Below, one piece after another: positions 8,567 to 17,395 of a DNA stretch of 64,000 nucleotides. Each line of letters begins with the position of its first letter. Positions within the stretch are counted from its first letter, which is position 1. The stretch is from Lentisalinibacter sp037382365 (GTDB lineage Bacteria > Pseudomonadota > Gammaproteobacteria > Steroidobacterales > Woeseiaceae): the NCBI GenBank assembly GCA_037382365.1, contig JARRPZ010000001.1:1-64000 (forward strand), in the 5' to 3' direction. The position numbers and the translations under genes are program-made. The notes beneath the pieces were generated by a model. It was not told the origin of the DNA. It saw nothing but the letters and a program-made list of their open reading frames with translations, and did no database searches.

Positions 8567-9550
8567 TCAGCCACCGGGGGCGTGTCGCACCAGGCCGAGC
8601 TCGTTCAGGATGGCGATAGCGCGATCGGGGAAATCCGTGAACAGGCCGTCCAGCAGATCGGCGGTGACGAACCAGCGCAGCATCTGTTCGAAGTCGCGGA
8701 AGCCCGTCGCGAGATCGTCGACACGGAACGTATACGCATGGACGGCGAGACCGGCCGCCCGGGCGTCGGCCGACAGATCCGTGGCATGGGCCCCGCCCTC
8801 CCCGTCCAGGCGATAGAGCTGACCCACCCAGGGCCCGATCGCTTCGGCCGTGCGCGCAATTTCCGCGAGGCCGTCCGGTTCGCGGAGCCGGTCGTAATCC
8901 GTGTCCGACTCGCGCCAGTCGTTCTCACCGATGAGCTGCACCAGGCGGAAGCGTGTCTCGAGTTCCTCGCGCAGGCGCCGGATTTCGCGGGCGTCGAAAC
9001 ATTGCAGCCAGACGTCGTCCGAGCGCGGCGTCACTCCCAGCGCGTCCAGCGTCTCGAGCACCAGCCGGGAGATGTCCACGCCCTCGGCCCGGTGCCAGGC
9101 CGGCCGCTTGATCTCGGGGTAGATGCCCACCCGACGGCCGGTGGAGACGTTCAGGCCGCGGACCAGCGCAATCTCCTCCGCGAAGGTATTCACGCGGAAA
9201 GGACCGGTACGTGCCGGGAAGCGTCCCGGATAGTGTGCGTCCCCGCCCGCGGCATCCAGGCGCTCGGTAACCCTCAGGCCACGGATCTCGGCGAGGCTGA
9301 AATCCCGCGCATACCAGCGCCCGTCCGCGCGATAACGATCCGGATAGCGGTCCGCCACGTCCGTCACCCGGTCCAGATGGATGTCGTGCAGAACGATCAG
9401 CTCGTCGTCGCCGGTCGCCACCAGGTCCTGTTCCAGGTAATCGGCGCCGAGACCGTAGGCCAGCGCCTTGGCCTCGAGCGTATGCTCGGGGAGATAACCC
9501 GACGCCCCGCGGTGTGCGATGACGACCGGCCGGTGCGATCGATGCGTCAC
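8567..9550 (-). CDS. Glycerophosphodiester phosphodiesterase (GlpQ-type, no signal peptide)
   Basis: A 327-residue GDPD-family TIM barrel that hydrolyses glycerophosphodiesters to glycerol 3-phosphate and an alcohol. Family motifs are clear: HRGASGYLPEHT at residues 13-24, the metal ligands in LEQDLVATGD, HDIHLDRVTD, and YPEIKRP near residue 140. Length and motif order match the periplasmic GlpQ type. However, the frame starts directly at the first beta strand, with only ten residues before HRGAS and no signal peptide, so the enzyme looks cytoplasmic. It lies eight bases downstream of the flavoprotein gene and is probably co-transcribed with it. Confidence 0.9.
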   Translation of the reverse strand: MTHRSHRPVVIAHRGASGYLPEHTLEAKALAYGLGADYLEQDLVATGDDELIVLHDIHLDRVTDVADRYPDRYRADGRWYARDFSLAEIRGLRVTERLDAAGGDAHYPGRFPARTGPFRVNTFAEEIALVRGLNVSTGRRVGIYPEIKRPAWHRAEGVDISRLVLETLDALGVTPRSDDVWLQCFDAREIRRLREELETRFRLVQLIGENDWRESDTDYDRLREPDGLAEIARTAEAIGPWVGQLYRLDGEGGAHATDLSADARAAGLAVHAYTFRVDDLATGFRDFEQMLRWFVTADLLDGLFTDFPDRAIAILNELGLVRHAPGG

Positions 9551-9557
9551 GGTCCCC

Positions 9558-10580
9558 TCAGTCCTCGACCCCGAGGCGTTTGTGCATGATCGGGCTCGTG
9601 GTCGTGTACTGCAGGTGCACCTTCTTCTCCGGCTCGATGAATGCCTTCGCGGCGAATGCGGCGAGCGCGGCCTCGTGGAAGCCGCTGAGGATAAGTTTCT
9701 TCTTGCCCGGGTAATGGTTGATGTCGCCGATCGCGTAGATGCCCGGGATGTTGGTTTCGAATTTCTCGGTATCGACGTTGATCGTCTTGCGGTTGATGTC
9801 GAGACCCCACTCGGCTATCGGGCCGAGTTTCGGGGCGAGTCCGAAAAAGATCAGCAGGTCGTCCGCCTCGACCCGGCGTTCGCCGTCGTCCTTGACGGTG
9901 ACGGTGAGGGCCTTCAGCTCGTCCCCCGCCGTCTCGATCTGTGTCACGTTGCCGAACTCGATCAGCTGCATCCGTCCGGCGGCGACCAGCTCACGCATCC
10001 TGGACACGGAAGCCGGGGCGGCACGGAACTGATCGGACCGGTGCACGAGGGTCATTTCCGCTGCCGAATCGATGAGTTCCAGCACCCAGTCCAGCGCCGA
10101 GTCACCGGCCCCCAGCACGACGATCCGCTTGCCGGCGAAGCGACCGGGCTCACGCACCCGGTAGAAAACATGCTCGTCCACCAATTCCTCGACGCCCTCG
10201 ACCCGGAGTTCCCTCGGCTGGAAGGAACCTACCCCGCCGGCGATGAAGACCGTCCGGGCCTCGAATTCCTTGCCGGCACTGGTCCTGACGCGGAAGGGCC
10301 CGTCCCCGGAAAGTTCGGTGACTTCCTCGCCGAGGTGGAAGCCGGGATCGAAGGGCTTGATCTGTTCCATGAGTCGCTCGACCAGTTGCGCCGCGCTGCA
10401 GACGGGAATGGCCGGGATGTCGTAGATCGGCTTGTCCGGGTAGAGCTCGGCACACTGGCCGCCGACGACGGGCATCGTCTCGACGACCTCCGCGTGCAGG
10501 CCGAGCAGTCCGAGTTCGAATACCTGGAACAGTCCGCAGGGACCGGCTCCGACGATCAACGCATCGGTCTTTATGGCCAT
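9558..10580 (-). CDS. Ferredoxin--NADP+ reductase-like flavoprotein (TrxR-fold)
   Basis: A 340-residue two-dinucleotide-domain flavoprotein. The FAD site is VGAGPCGLFQVFEL near residue 10, the NADP site is VLGAGDSALDW near residue 155, and the C-terminal FAD segment is IYAIGDINHYPGKKKLILSG near residue 285. It has the thioredoxin-reductase fold but lacks the redox-active CxxC between the domains. This places it with the bacterial/Chlorobium-type ferredoxin (flavodoxin) NADP reductases. It would move electrons between NADPH and ferredoxin in the cytoplasm. It sits between a TIR-protein gene (100 bases upstream) and a GDPD gene (eight bases downstream). Confidence 0.86.
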   Translation of the reverse strand: MAIKTDALIVGAGPCGLFQVFELGLLGLHAEVVETMPVVGGQCAELYPDKPIYDIPAIPVCSAAQLVERLMEQIKPFDPGFHLGEEVTELSGDGPFRVRTSAGKEFEARTVFIAGGVGSFQPRELRVEGVEELVDEHVFYRVREPGRFAGKRIVVLGAGDSALDWVLELIDSAAEMTLVHRSDQFRAAPASVSRMRELVAAGRMQLIEFGNVTQIETAGDELKALTVTVKDDGERRVEADDLLIFFGLAPKLGPIAEWGLDINRKTINVDTEKFETNIPGIYAIGDINHYPGKKKLILSGFHEAALAAFAAKAFIEPEKKVHLQYTTTSPIMHKRLGVED

Positions 10581-10680
10581 GAATTACTGACTCCTCGAGA
10601 CAAAATCCTGCCCGGCCGGGCGCCCTCGCCCCGCGCGGTCTGGTGTGAATATGTCCGCAGGCGCGGCCTTGCGGATCAGA

Positions 10681-11127
10681 TCAGGGGAAGTCGATGACCT
10701 CCCAGCGATTGGTGTCCTCGTTCCGGGCAGTGCGCTTTATCGCATCCACGATCTCGCGCTCGTTCCACCCGGGCTGCTCCTGCGCGACGCCGGCGAGTTC
10801 CTCCGGCATGGGCAGCGCGCCACCGAAGCCGTTCAGGGCAATGACCGGGCGGCCCAGCGCCTGCGCCGCATTCAACTGATACCGGACCCAGTCGCGCTTC
10901 TGCTCGTAGAGACCCGCCAGCACGATCACCGTCTCGGACGCCTCGATCTGCTCCCGCAGAGCCTGCTTGTAGGCTTCGCTCCCACCGGACGGGATCCGAT
11001 CCGGCTGGCTCGTATTCACGTAGTAGAAGTTCGGATTGCTCTCGATATACTCGAAGACCCGGAGATAGTCATCGCTCTCGCTGAAAGCATGGGAGACGAA
11101 AACACGTATCGGATTGTCTTCGGACAC
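10681..11127 (-). CDS. TIR-like (ThsB/MTH538-type) protein
   Basis: A 148-residue protein made of one TIR-like domain. RVFVSHAFSESDDY (residues 8-21) is the first beta strand and loop. LREQIEASETVIVLAGLYE (58-75) is the second half, and DWVRYQLNAAQALGRPVIAL (79-98) is the segment holding the active-site helix. This pattern is that of Thoeris ThsB and related DUF1863 proteins, which make NAD-derived signals or act as stand-alone TIR proteins. Where many relatives have a glutamate four residues after the Trp, this one has Gln84, so catalysis is uncertain. No ThsA-type effector is adjacent. The nearest gene on the strand is the flavoprotein gene downstream. Confidence 0.78.
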   Translation of the reverse strand: MSEDNPIRVFVSHAFSESDDYLRVFEYIESNPNFYYVNTSQPDRIPSGGSEAYKQALREQIEASETVIVLAGLYEQKRDWVRYQLNAAQALGRPVIALNGFGGALPMPEELAGVAQEQPGWNEREIVDAIKRTARNEDTNRWEVIDFP

Positions 11128-11316
11128 AGGTCACCTGCGGCAGTCTTTCCGGATGCCGTTAGTGTAGCCAATCTGGTCCCGCAGGGGCCAGCGCGGCCGC
11201 CGACGCGGGACGCCCGTTACCTGCTATCATCCACGCTGTAATACGCCGACCGGCCGGCGGGTCGACCGAACCAGCGGCCGGACTTCGGGGACGGATCGAA
11301 CGGCCGGGTATCGGGC

Positions 11317-12057
11317 ATGCGCTTACTGCTATACAACATCCGCTACGGTGTGGGCGGCGGTGCCTCCATGCACATGCCCGTGCCGGGCGCCGGTTATCTG
11401 CTCGGCAGTCGCGGCAACCTCGAGCAGATCATCGACTTCATCAAGTCCGTGGCACCCGACATCGTCGGCCTCGTGGAAGTCGACACGGGATCGGTGCGCA
11501 GTCGCCGCGTCAATCAGGCCGAGGAGATTGCCCGCGCGCTCGGCCACAATACGTCCTACGAGATCAAGTACGGGGCCTCCTCGGTCAACAAGCTGCTGCC
11601 GATCATCCGCAAGCAGGGCAATGCGTTTTTGGCCGCGCCGAGTATCCACGGCGAGCGCTTTCACTATTTCGACACCGGGATAAAGCGGCTGATCATCGAA
11701 CTCGAACTGGAGGAATTCTCGGTCTTCCTCGTGCATCTCTCGCTCAAGTACCGTCATCGCCACCTCCAGCTCCGTCACCTGCACGACCTCATCATGAAGA
11801 CACAGAAACCGGTGATCGTCGCCGGCGACTTCAACACGTTCTGGGGCGAGAACGAGATGTACCTGTTCATGCAGGCGACCGGCCTCAAGAGCGCCAATAC
11901 CGAGGGGGCGCCCTCGTACCCGAGCCGGGCACCCCGCAAGGAACTCGATTTCATCCTCTATCAGGAAGGCATCACTATCGAGAATTTCGATATACCCCGC
12001 GTCCGCTTCTCGGATCACCTGCCGCTCGTCTGCGATTTCAGCGTCGCAGCGACCTGA
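11317..12057 (+). CDS. Endonuclease/exonuclease/phosphatase (EEP) family protein
   Basis: A 246-residue EEP-fold metal-dependent hydrolase. Motifs in order are LLYNIRYG at the N-terminus, DIVGLVEVDTG near residue 50 (the metal-binding Glu), VIVAGDFNTFWGENEM near residue 168 (Asp and Asn), and the final VRFSDHLPLVCDF with the catalytic Asp-His pair. All key residues are present. Family members cleave DNA, RNA, phosphoinositides or sphingomyelin, and nothing here picks one. There is no signal peptide, so it is probably cytoplasmic. The gene stands alone, divergent from the TIR gene across a 189-bp gap. Confidence 0.85.
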   Translation: MRLLLYNIRYGVGGGASMHMPVPGAGYLLGSRGNLEQIIDFIKSVAPDIVGLVEVDTGSVRSRRVNQAEEIARALGHNTSYEIKYGASSVNKLLPIIRKQGNAFLAAPSIHGERFHYFDTGIKRLIIELELEEFSVFLVHLSLKYRHRHLQLRHLHDLIMKTQKPVIVAGDFNTFWGENEMYLFMQATGLKSANTEGAPSYPSRAPRKELDFILYQEGITIENFDIPRVRFSDHLPLVCDFSVAAT

Positions 12058-12123
12058 ATCCGACGGGCAAACCGGGAAATCGTAAGACGGGACCACAGTG
12101 CCGCCGGGCGGCAGGAGCTGACG

Positions 12124-14175
12124 ATGAACGACCAGGCCAAATCCGGACGACTCGAACACTGGCGTACCGAGCGCGACTCGAGCGGCGTGCTGTGGCTCGC
12201 CATCGACAAGGCGGACGGCGGCGCCAATGTGCTCTCCGGACCGGTATTGCAGGAACTGGATTCGATCGTGGACGGCATCGAGCACGATCCGCCGAAGGGT
12301 ATCGTCATCTACTCGGTGAAACCGAGCGGCTTCATCATGGGTGCGGATATCAACGAGTTCACCCGCATCGATACGCCGGAGCAGGCCTTCGAACTCGTGC
12401 GCCTCGGCCAACAGGTCCTCGATCGCCTGGAGGCCCTGCGTTGTCCCACCGTGGCGGTTATCGACGGTTACGCACTCGGTGGCGGACTCGAACTCGCCAT
12501 GGCCTGCGATTACCGTCTGGCGGTCGACAGCGACAAGAAGACCATCGGCCTGCCGGAGGTCCAGCTCGGCATACATCCCGGATTCGGCGGAACCGTGCGC
12601 ACCGTCCAGATCGCCGGCGTAACGACGGCGATGGACATGATGCTCACCGGAAAGTCCCTGACGCCGAAGAAAGCGAGGTCCGTCGGTCTGATCGACCGGC
12701 TCGTCACCCGGGACAACTGGAAGGCGATCGCGCGGGAGGTCATCGGGTCGCGTCCGCCGCGCGGTCAGGCGGGTTTCCCGCAATCCCTGCTGAATCTCGG
12801 TATCGTGCGCCCTTTCGTCGCCGGCAAGATGCGCGAGCGGGTAGCCAAACGGGCCCGACAGGCCCACTACCCGGCACCATACGCCATTATCGACCTGTGG
12901 CAGAAGCACGGCGCGAGCACGGAGACCGGATACGTGGCCGAGGCCCGTTCAATCGCCGATCTCATGTGTACCGAGACCTCACGCAACCTGGTGCGCGTGT
13001 TCTTCCTGCAGAATCGGCTGAAGGCGCAGGGCAGCGACGAAGCGGCGCCGACCCGACGGCTGCACGTCGTGGGCGCTGGCGTGATGGGCGGCGATATCGC
13101 TGCATGGTGTGCGCTGCGTGGCCTCGAAGTGACCCTGCAGGATCGGGAAGAGAAGTACGTCCGGCCGGCTCTGGAGCGGGCGGAGGAACTGTTCGAGAAA
13201 CGCATCCGGGACGAGGACGAACGCCGGGCAGCCGTCGCGCGCCTGCGCGCCGACGTAGCCGGTGACGGGGTCGCCGATGCCGACCTGATCATCGAGGCCA
13301 TTTTCGAGGACCGCGAGGCGAAACAGGCTCTGTACCGCGATCTCGAACCGCGGATGAAGGAAGGGGCCGTCCTCGCGACCAATACCTCCTCGATCCGTCT
13401 CGAGGATCTGCGTACGGTGCTCGCGGCACCGGCGAGACTCATCGGCCTGCATTTCTTCAATCCGGTCGCCCGGCTGCCACTCGTCGAGGTCATCCGCTGC
13501 GACGATACGGAAGCGGCCGCCATCGATGTTGGTCTTGCGTTCGTGAAGCGTATCGGCAAGTTCCCTCTCGAATGTGCGAGCTCGCCCGGTTTCGTGGTCA
13601 ACCGCGTGCTGGCCCCCTACATGGGCGAGGCGATGCGCCTGCACCAGGAAGGCGTGCCCCTGGGGACGATCGACGAGGCGGCAGTCGATTTCGGCATGCC
13701 GATGGGGCCGGTCGAACTTGCGGACAGTGTCGGTCTTGACGTCGCCTGGCACGTCTCGAAGATTCTCGCGGATGCCTACGGATATCCGCTGCCGGAGAAG
13801 CTCGGCGACATGGTCGAGGCCGGTCATCTCGGGCGTAAGACGGGTCAGGGATTCTACCGGTGGGAAGACGGCAAGGCGGTCAGGCAAGCGGACCCGGACG
13901 GGCCGGAGCCACCCGACCTTCAGGACCGGCTCATGCTGCCGATGGTCAACGAGGCCGTCGCCTGCCTGGCCGAGGGTGTCGTTGCGGACGAGGACCTGCT
14001 GGATGCCGGCGTTATCTTCGGTACCGGCTTCGCTCCCTTCCGTGGCGGTCCGCTGCACTATGCCCGGTCGCGTGGCGTGGACGAGGTGCGCAGCCGCCTG
14101 GAGAAATTCGCCATGGAATACGGCGACCGGTTCCACCCCGCCGATGGCTGGCAACAGTTCACCACGCCCGACTGA
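12124..14175 (+). CDS. Bifunctional enoyl-CoA hydratase/3-hydroxyacyl-CoA dehydrogenase (FadJ/FadB-type)
   Basis: A 683-residue multifunctional beta-oxidation enzyme. The N-terminal crotonase domain (about 1-290) has both catalytic glutamates, in GGGLELAMACDYRLA and IGLPEVQLGIHPGFGG. The NAD-binding domain starts near residue 315 with VVGAGVMGGDIAAW. It is followed by the catalytic His in GLHFFNPVARLPLVEVI and the C-terminal 3HCDH domains (SSPGFVVNRVLAPYMGEA). It hydrates enoyl-CoA and oxidises the hydroxyacyl-CoA to ketoacyl-CoA. No thiolase gene lies next to it, so a partner must be elsewhere. It is slightly shorter than E. coli FadB (about 730) and closer to FadJ. Confidence 0.93.
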   Translation: MNDQAKSGRLEHWRTERDSSGVLWLAIDKADGGANVLSGPVLQELDSIVDGIEHDPPKGIVIYSVKPSGFIMGADINEFTRIDTPEQAFELVRLGQQVLDRLEALRCPTVAVIDGYALGGGLELAMACDYRLAVDSDKKTIGLPEVQLGIHPGFGGTVRTVQIAGVTTAMDMMLTGKSLTPKKARSVGLIDRLVTRDNWKAIAREVIGSRPPRGQAGFPQSLLNLGIVRPFVAGKMRERVAKRARQAHYPAPYAIIDLWQKHGASTETGYVAEARSIADLMCTETSRNLVRVFFLQNRLKAQGSDEAAPTRRLHVVGAGVMGGDIAAWCALRGLEVTLQDREEKYVRPALERAEELFEKRIRDEDERRAAVARLRADVAGDGVADADLIIEAIFEDREAKQALYRDLEPRMKEGAVLATNTSSIRLEDLRTVLAAPARLIGLHFFNPVARLPLVEVIRCDDTEAAAIDVGLAFVKRIGKFPLECASSPGFVVNRVLAPYMGEAMRLHQEGVPLGTIDEAAVDFGMPMGPVELADSVGLDVAWHVSKILADAYGYPLPEKLGDMVEAGHLGRKTGQGFYRWEDGKAVRQADPDGPEPPDLQDRLMLPMVNEAVACLAEGVVADEDLLDAGVIFGTGFAPFRGGPLHYARSRGVDEVRSRLEKFAMEYGDRFHPADGWQQFTTPD

Positions 14176-14306
14176 ACGACGACCGCCTGAAATTTGCGCT
14201 GCGTCCTGACCTGGCCGGGTCGTTGTCTGTACAATGCGCCCGGCAATCGATGACTTCCCGCGGCGCCGACCGGGCCGCGCATCCGCGTACGAGTACTGGC
14301 GTAAAG

Positions 14307-15353
14307 ATGACGGAACAGGTAGACCCCAACCTCCTCAGGGCATTCTCACCGCTGGATGGTCTGAAACGGGAGAATCTCGCCGCGCTGGCAAAGAAGACGC
14401 GGGTGCATGAACTGGATCACGGCCAGACCTTGTTCCGGGAGGGCGACACCGAGAAGCGCACCATCTACCTCGTCTCCGGGACCGTCGACCTGCTCGACCA
14501 GGGCGAAGTGGTCAAGACCGTGCAGGGTGGTACCGAAGACGCTCGGAACCCGCTGTCGCCGCTCTTCCCGCGACGTCATACCGGGCGGGCGCGAACGGGC
14601 ATCCGCTATCTCAATATCGACAGCGACCTGCTCGACGTGATGCTCACCTGGGACCAGACCGGGTCCTACGAGGTCAGCGAACTGCGCGGCCGCGAGAAGG
14701 ACGGCGCGGACGACTGGATGACGACACTTCTCCAGACCAAGGCGTTCCACAAGATCCCCCCCGCCAACATACAGGCGATCTTCATGCGCATGCAGCAGAT
14801 CAACTACAAGGCCGGAGATCAGGTCATCAAGCAGGGTGCCGAGGGCGACTATTTCTACGTGATCACGCGCGGCCGTTGCGCGGTGACGAGAGAGACCCCC
14901 CTCAACAGGGAGGGGATCCGTCTGGCGGAACTCGCCGTCGGGGACAGCTTCGGCGAGGAGGCGCTCATTTCCGATGCCAGACGTAACGCGACCGTAACCA
15001 TGCTGACCGATGGTGCGGTGATGCGGCTCGGGAAGGACGATTTCAACAGGCTGCTGAACGAGCCGATGCTCGAGTGGGTCGACTACGCACAGGCACAGGA
15101 GATCGTGGCGGGCGGCGGGCAGTGGCTGGATGTGCGCCTGCCCAGCGAGTTCGACAATTATCATCAGGAGGGGGCGGTCAATATGCCGCTGTATTTCATC
15201 CGCCTGAAGCTCGGCACGCTGGACAAGCAACGTCCGTACGTCCTTTGCTGCGATACCGGACGCCGGAGTTCGGCCGGCGCCTACATACTGAGCGAGCGGG
15301 GATTCAACGCCTGCGTGTTGAGGGGAGGGATCAACAGCGCCCGCGATTCCTGA
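14307..15353 (+). CDS. Two cyclic-nucleotide-binding domains fused to a rhodanese domain
   Basis: A 348-residue cytoplasmic protein; the ATG at 14307 gives an N-terminus starting directly at the first domain. The first cNMP fold (about 10-115) is degenerate, with no phosphate-binding cassette. The second (about 140-255) has one: FGEEALISDARRNATV. The rhodanese domain (about 260-348) has an active loop CDTGRRSS with a catalytic Cys near 315. A cyclic nucleotide may therefore control sulfur transfer or a redox switch. The upstream region holds a possible -10 (TACAAT at 14230-14235) without a good -35. It converges on the PilZ gene 15 bases away. Confidence 0.86.
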   Translation: MTEQVDPNLLRAFSPLDGLKRENLAALAKKTRVHELDHGQTLFREGDTEKRTIYLVSGTVDLLDQGEVVKTVQGGTEDARNPLSPLFPRRHTGRARTGIRYLNIDSDLLDVMLTWDQTGSYEVSELRGREKDGADDWMTTLLQTKAFHKIPPANIQAIFMRMQQINYKAGDQVIKQGAEGDYFYVITRGRCAVTRETPLNREGIRLAELAVGDSFGEEALISDARRNATVTMLTDGAVMRLGKDDFNRLLNEPMLEWVDYAQAQEIVAGGGQWLDVRLPSEFDNYHQEGAVNMPLYFIRLKLGTLDKQRPYVLCCDTGRRSSAGAYILSERGFNACVLRGGINSARDS

Positions 15354-15368
15354 CCGCGGCCGGCGTCG

Positions 15369-15707
15369 CTACATGGTATGGGTGGGCTTGTCGCCGCTGA
15401 GCGCACCGGCGAGATAATTCTCGATCTTCTTCTGCGTGTTCCCCTGATCCTGCTCGGAGAACTGGACGCCGATACCTGCCGTGCGCTTTCCTTGCGCGCC
15501 TTTCGGTGTCATCCAGATGACCTTGCCGGCGACCGGGATCTTCTCGTCCTCTCCCATCAGATTCAGGAGCATGAAGACCTCGTCTCCGAGCCGGTAACTG
15601 CTGTTGGTCGGGATGAACAGCCCCCCGTTCTGGACAAACGGCATGTACGCCAGATAGAGGGCACTCTTGTCCTTTATCGTGAGTGTAAGCAGGCCCGGTT
15701 TCGACAT
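15369..15707 (-). CDS. pilZ: PilZ-domain protein, type IV pilus class without c-di-GMP motif
   Basis: A 112-residue protein matching the founding PilZ family of the holB-pilZ neighbourhood. The start (MSKPGLLTLTIKDKSALYLA) and the later GKVIWMTPKGAQGKRTAGIG are typical. Canonical c-di-GMP binders have RxxxR near the N-terminus and a D/NxSxxG motif. Neither is present, as expected for the orphan PilZ that acts in type IV pilus assembly through protein contacts. It lies seven bases after holB and is the last gene of the fab-pab-tmk-holB run. Confidence 0.88.
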   Translation of the reverse strand: MSKPGLLTLTIKDKSALYLAYMPFVQNGGLFIPTNSSYRLGDEVFMLLNLMGEDEKIPVAGKVIWMTPKGAQGKRTAGIGVQFSEQDQGNTQKKIENYLAGALSGDKPTHTM

Positions 15708-15714
15708 GATCTCA

Positions 15715-16740
15715 TTACCCCTTTGATCGCGCCGGATCGCTCGTGTCTACGGCCCCGAGCGGCGCGGTTTCCAGACCCTCGTCGCCGTCCCTGAAGCCTT
15801 CGGCCCACGGGATCAGCAGCGACTCGAGCGCCAGCAGTTCGTTGTACGACCCTGTGGGCTGAATTCTCAGTCTGGTCAGGCGATCTAGATAACAGAAGAG
15901 ATTTCGGCTGTCCATGTGGTGGAGCACGCTTTCCGGGACGAGGCTCGTCGTCGCCTTTGCGGCGCCCCCGACAGACCGACGGATCAGATCCCGGACGAGG
16001 CCCTCGAGCCATGCGATGGCGAAGACGGCATCCGGTTTCGCCCATCGGCCGGCCGCCTCCAGCGGACCGAGGCGGCCCGCGATGACCTCTCCCAGATCTT
16101 CGCGGAAGCGGCCCGGCAACTCTGCCAGCCCCTCCCGAACGAAGCCCACAGCGCGAAGCGGGGCCCCACCGGCCAGTGCCAGCGCCTCCGGCCAGTCCCC
16201 CTCCTCACCCAATGCATCGAGCCAGGCGATTGCCGCACCCGTCGGCGGCAGCGGGACGCGCAGCACGGCACAACGGCTCAGGATCGTGGCCGGCACGCCC
16301 GACAATGTGTCGGCGACGAGCACGATCAATGCGTCGCCCGGGGGTTCCTCGAGCGTCTTCAGCAGGCTGTTGGCCGCGTTCAGGGTCATCGCATCCGCCG
16401 GTTCGATGACGGCGGCCTTGCCGCCGCCGGCGTGACTCTTCAGTCCGATGTCCGCCACGAGCAGCCGGATCTGATCGACGGAGATCCGCCTCTTGCCCTC
16501 CTCCGGTCGGATCCATTGCCCGTCCGGGTGTCCGATACCGGCGCCGGGCCATCCGGGCGTCCGCCGGGGTTCGTCCCGTTCGTCGAGGTAGCTCGCACAG
16601 AGCCACTCCGCGAGGGCGCGTTTGCCGATACCCGCTGGTCCGCTCAGGAGTACGGCATGACCGAGCCGGTCGCCCTGCAGATTGCGGCGCAGCGACTCAC
16701 ACAGATCAAATAGCCATGGTAGTTCTTTAATATCTGTCAC
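15715..16740 (-). CDS. holB: DNA polymerase III subunit delta prime
   Basis: A 341-residue AAA+ clamp-loader subunit. The Walker-A-like LLSGPAGIGKRALAEW is near residue 35, and the SRC motif (TILSRCAVLRVP) near residue 160 supplies the trans-acting arginine. EPADAMTLNAANSLLKTLEEPP is the typical sensor segment. With tau/gamma and delta it loads the beta clamp at the replication fork. The order tmk-holB-pilZ is conserved in gammaproteobacteria and supports the call. Confidence 0.93.
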   Translation of the reverse strand: MTDIKELPWLFDLCESLRRNLQGDRLGHAVLLSGPAGIGKRALAEWLCASYLDERDEPRRTPGWPGAGIGHPDGQWIRPEEGKRRISVDQIRLLVADIGLKSHAGGGKAAVIEPADAMTLNAANSLLKTLEEPPGDALIVLVADTLSGVPATILSRCAVLRVPLPPTGAAIAWLDALGEEGDWPEALALAGGAPLRAVGFVREGLAELPGRFREDLGEVIAGRLGPLEAAGRWAKPDAVFAIAWLEGLVRDLIRRSVGGAAKATTSLVPESVLHHMDSRNLFCYLDRLTRLRIQPTGSYNELLALESLLIPWAEGFRDGDEGLETAPLGAVDTSDPARSKG

Positions 16741-16753
16741 TTAGCATTCATTT

Positions 16754-17395
16754 CTAAGATTGTTTCTCGTCCACGAGGCGCTGTATGTGTCGTCCGAGCG
16801 CGTCCTGTACCGACGCCAGCGGTCGTCCGGCGTCGACCACCGCGAAGCGTTCCGGGTCGGCGTCGGCCAGCGTGAGATATCCCGCGCGCACCCGCTCGAA
16901 GAACGCGGACTCCTCGCTTTCGAACCGATCGGACACGCCACGTTCTTCCCTGCGCCGCCGAGTCACGGCCAGGGGTGCGTCCAGGAGTATGGTCAGGTCC
17001 GGCCACAGGCCGGGATGGACAATGTCGGCGATCTGACGGATACGCCCGATGTCCTGCCCCCTGCCGTAGCCCTGGTAGGCCAGCGTCGCATCGGTGAAGC
17101 GGTCGCAGACGACCCAGTCACCACGGCGGAGAGCCGGCACGATCAGATTCTCCAGATGCACCGCCCGGGCTGCAAACATCAGAAGCAGTTCGGCCGTGGC
17201 GGGCACCGCTTCGTCCCGTTCGGCCAGCACGAGATCCCGTATCGATTCCGCAAATGGTGTCCCGCCCGGTTCCCGGGTACTGATCACCGCCACCCCGGCG
17301 GCGCGGAGCCTTTCGCAGATGAAGCCGATATTCGTGCTCTTGCCGACGCCCTCGATGCCTTCGACGGTAATGAATCGTCCTCGCATTGCGGTCAT
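16754..17395 (-). CDS. tmk: Thymidylate kinase
   Basis: A 213-residue dTMP kinase, which makes dTDP with ATP. The P-loop EGIEGVGKSTN is at residues 13-23. The DR motif is CDRFTDATLAYQGYGRG near 105. The basic lid (TRRRREERGVSDRFE) is near 150, the arrangement of lid-type bacterial enzymes. Its ATG overlaps the mltG stop by four bases (ATGA), showing translational coupling, and holB follows after 13 bases. Confidence 0.94.
   Translation of the reverse strand: MTAMRGRFITVEGIEGVGKSTNIGFICERLRAAGVAVISTREPGGTPFAESIRDLVLAERDEAVPATAELLLMFAARAVHLENLIVPALRRGDWVVCDRFTDATLAYQGYGRGQDIGRIRQIADIVHPGLWPDLTILLDAPLAVTRRRREERGVSDRFESEESAFFERVRAGYLTLADADPERFAVVDAGRPLASVQDALGRHIQRLVDEKQS

Noticed and set aside
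8567..11127. A complete Thoeris or other known defence system
   Set aside because: Only a ThsB-like protein is present. No ThsA, second effector or mobile-element context is seen, so I list it as an orphan.
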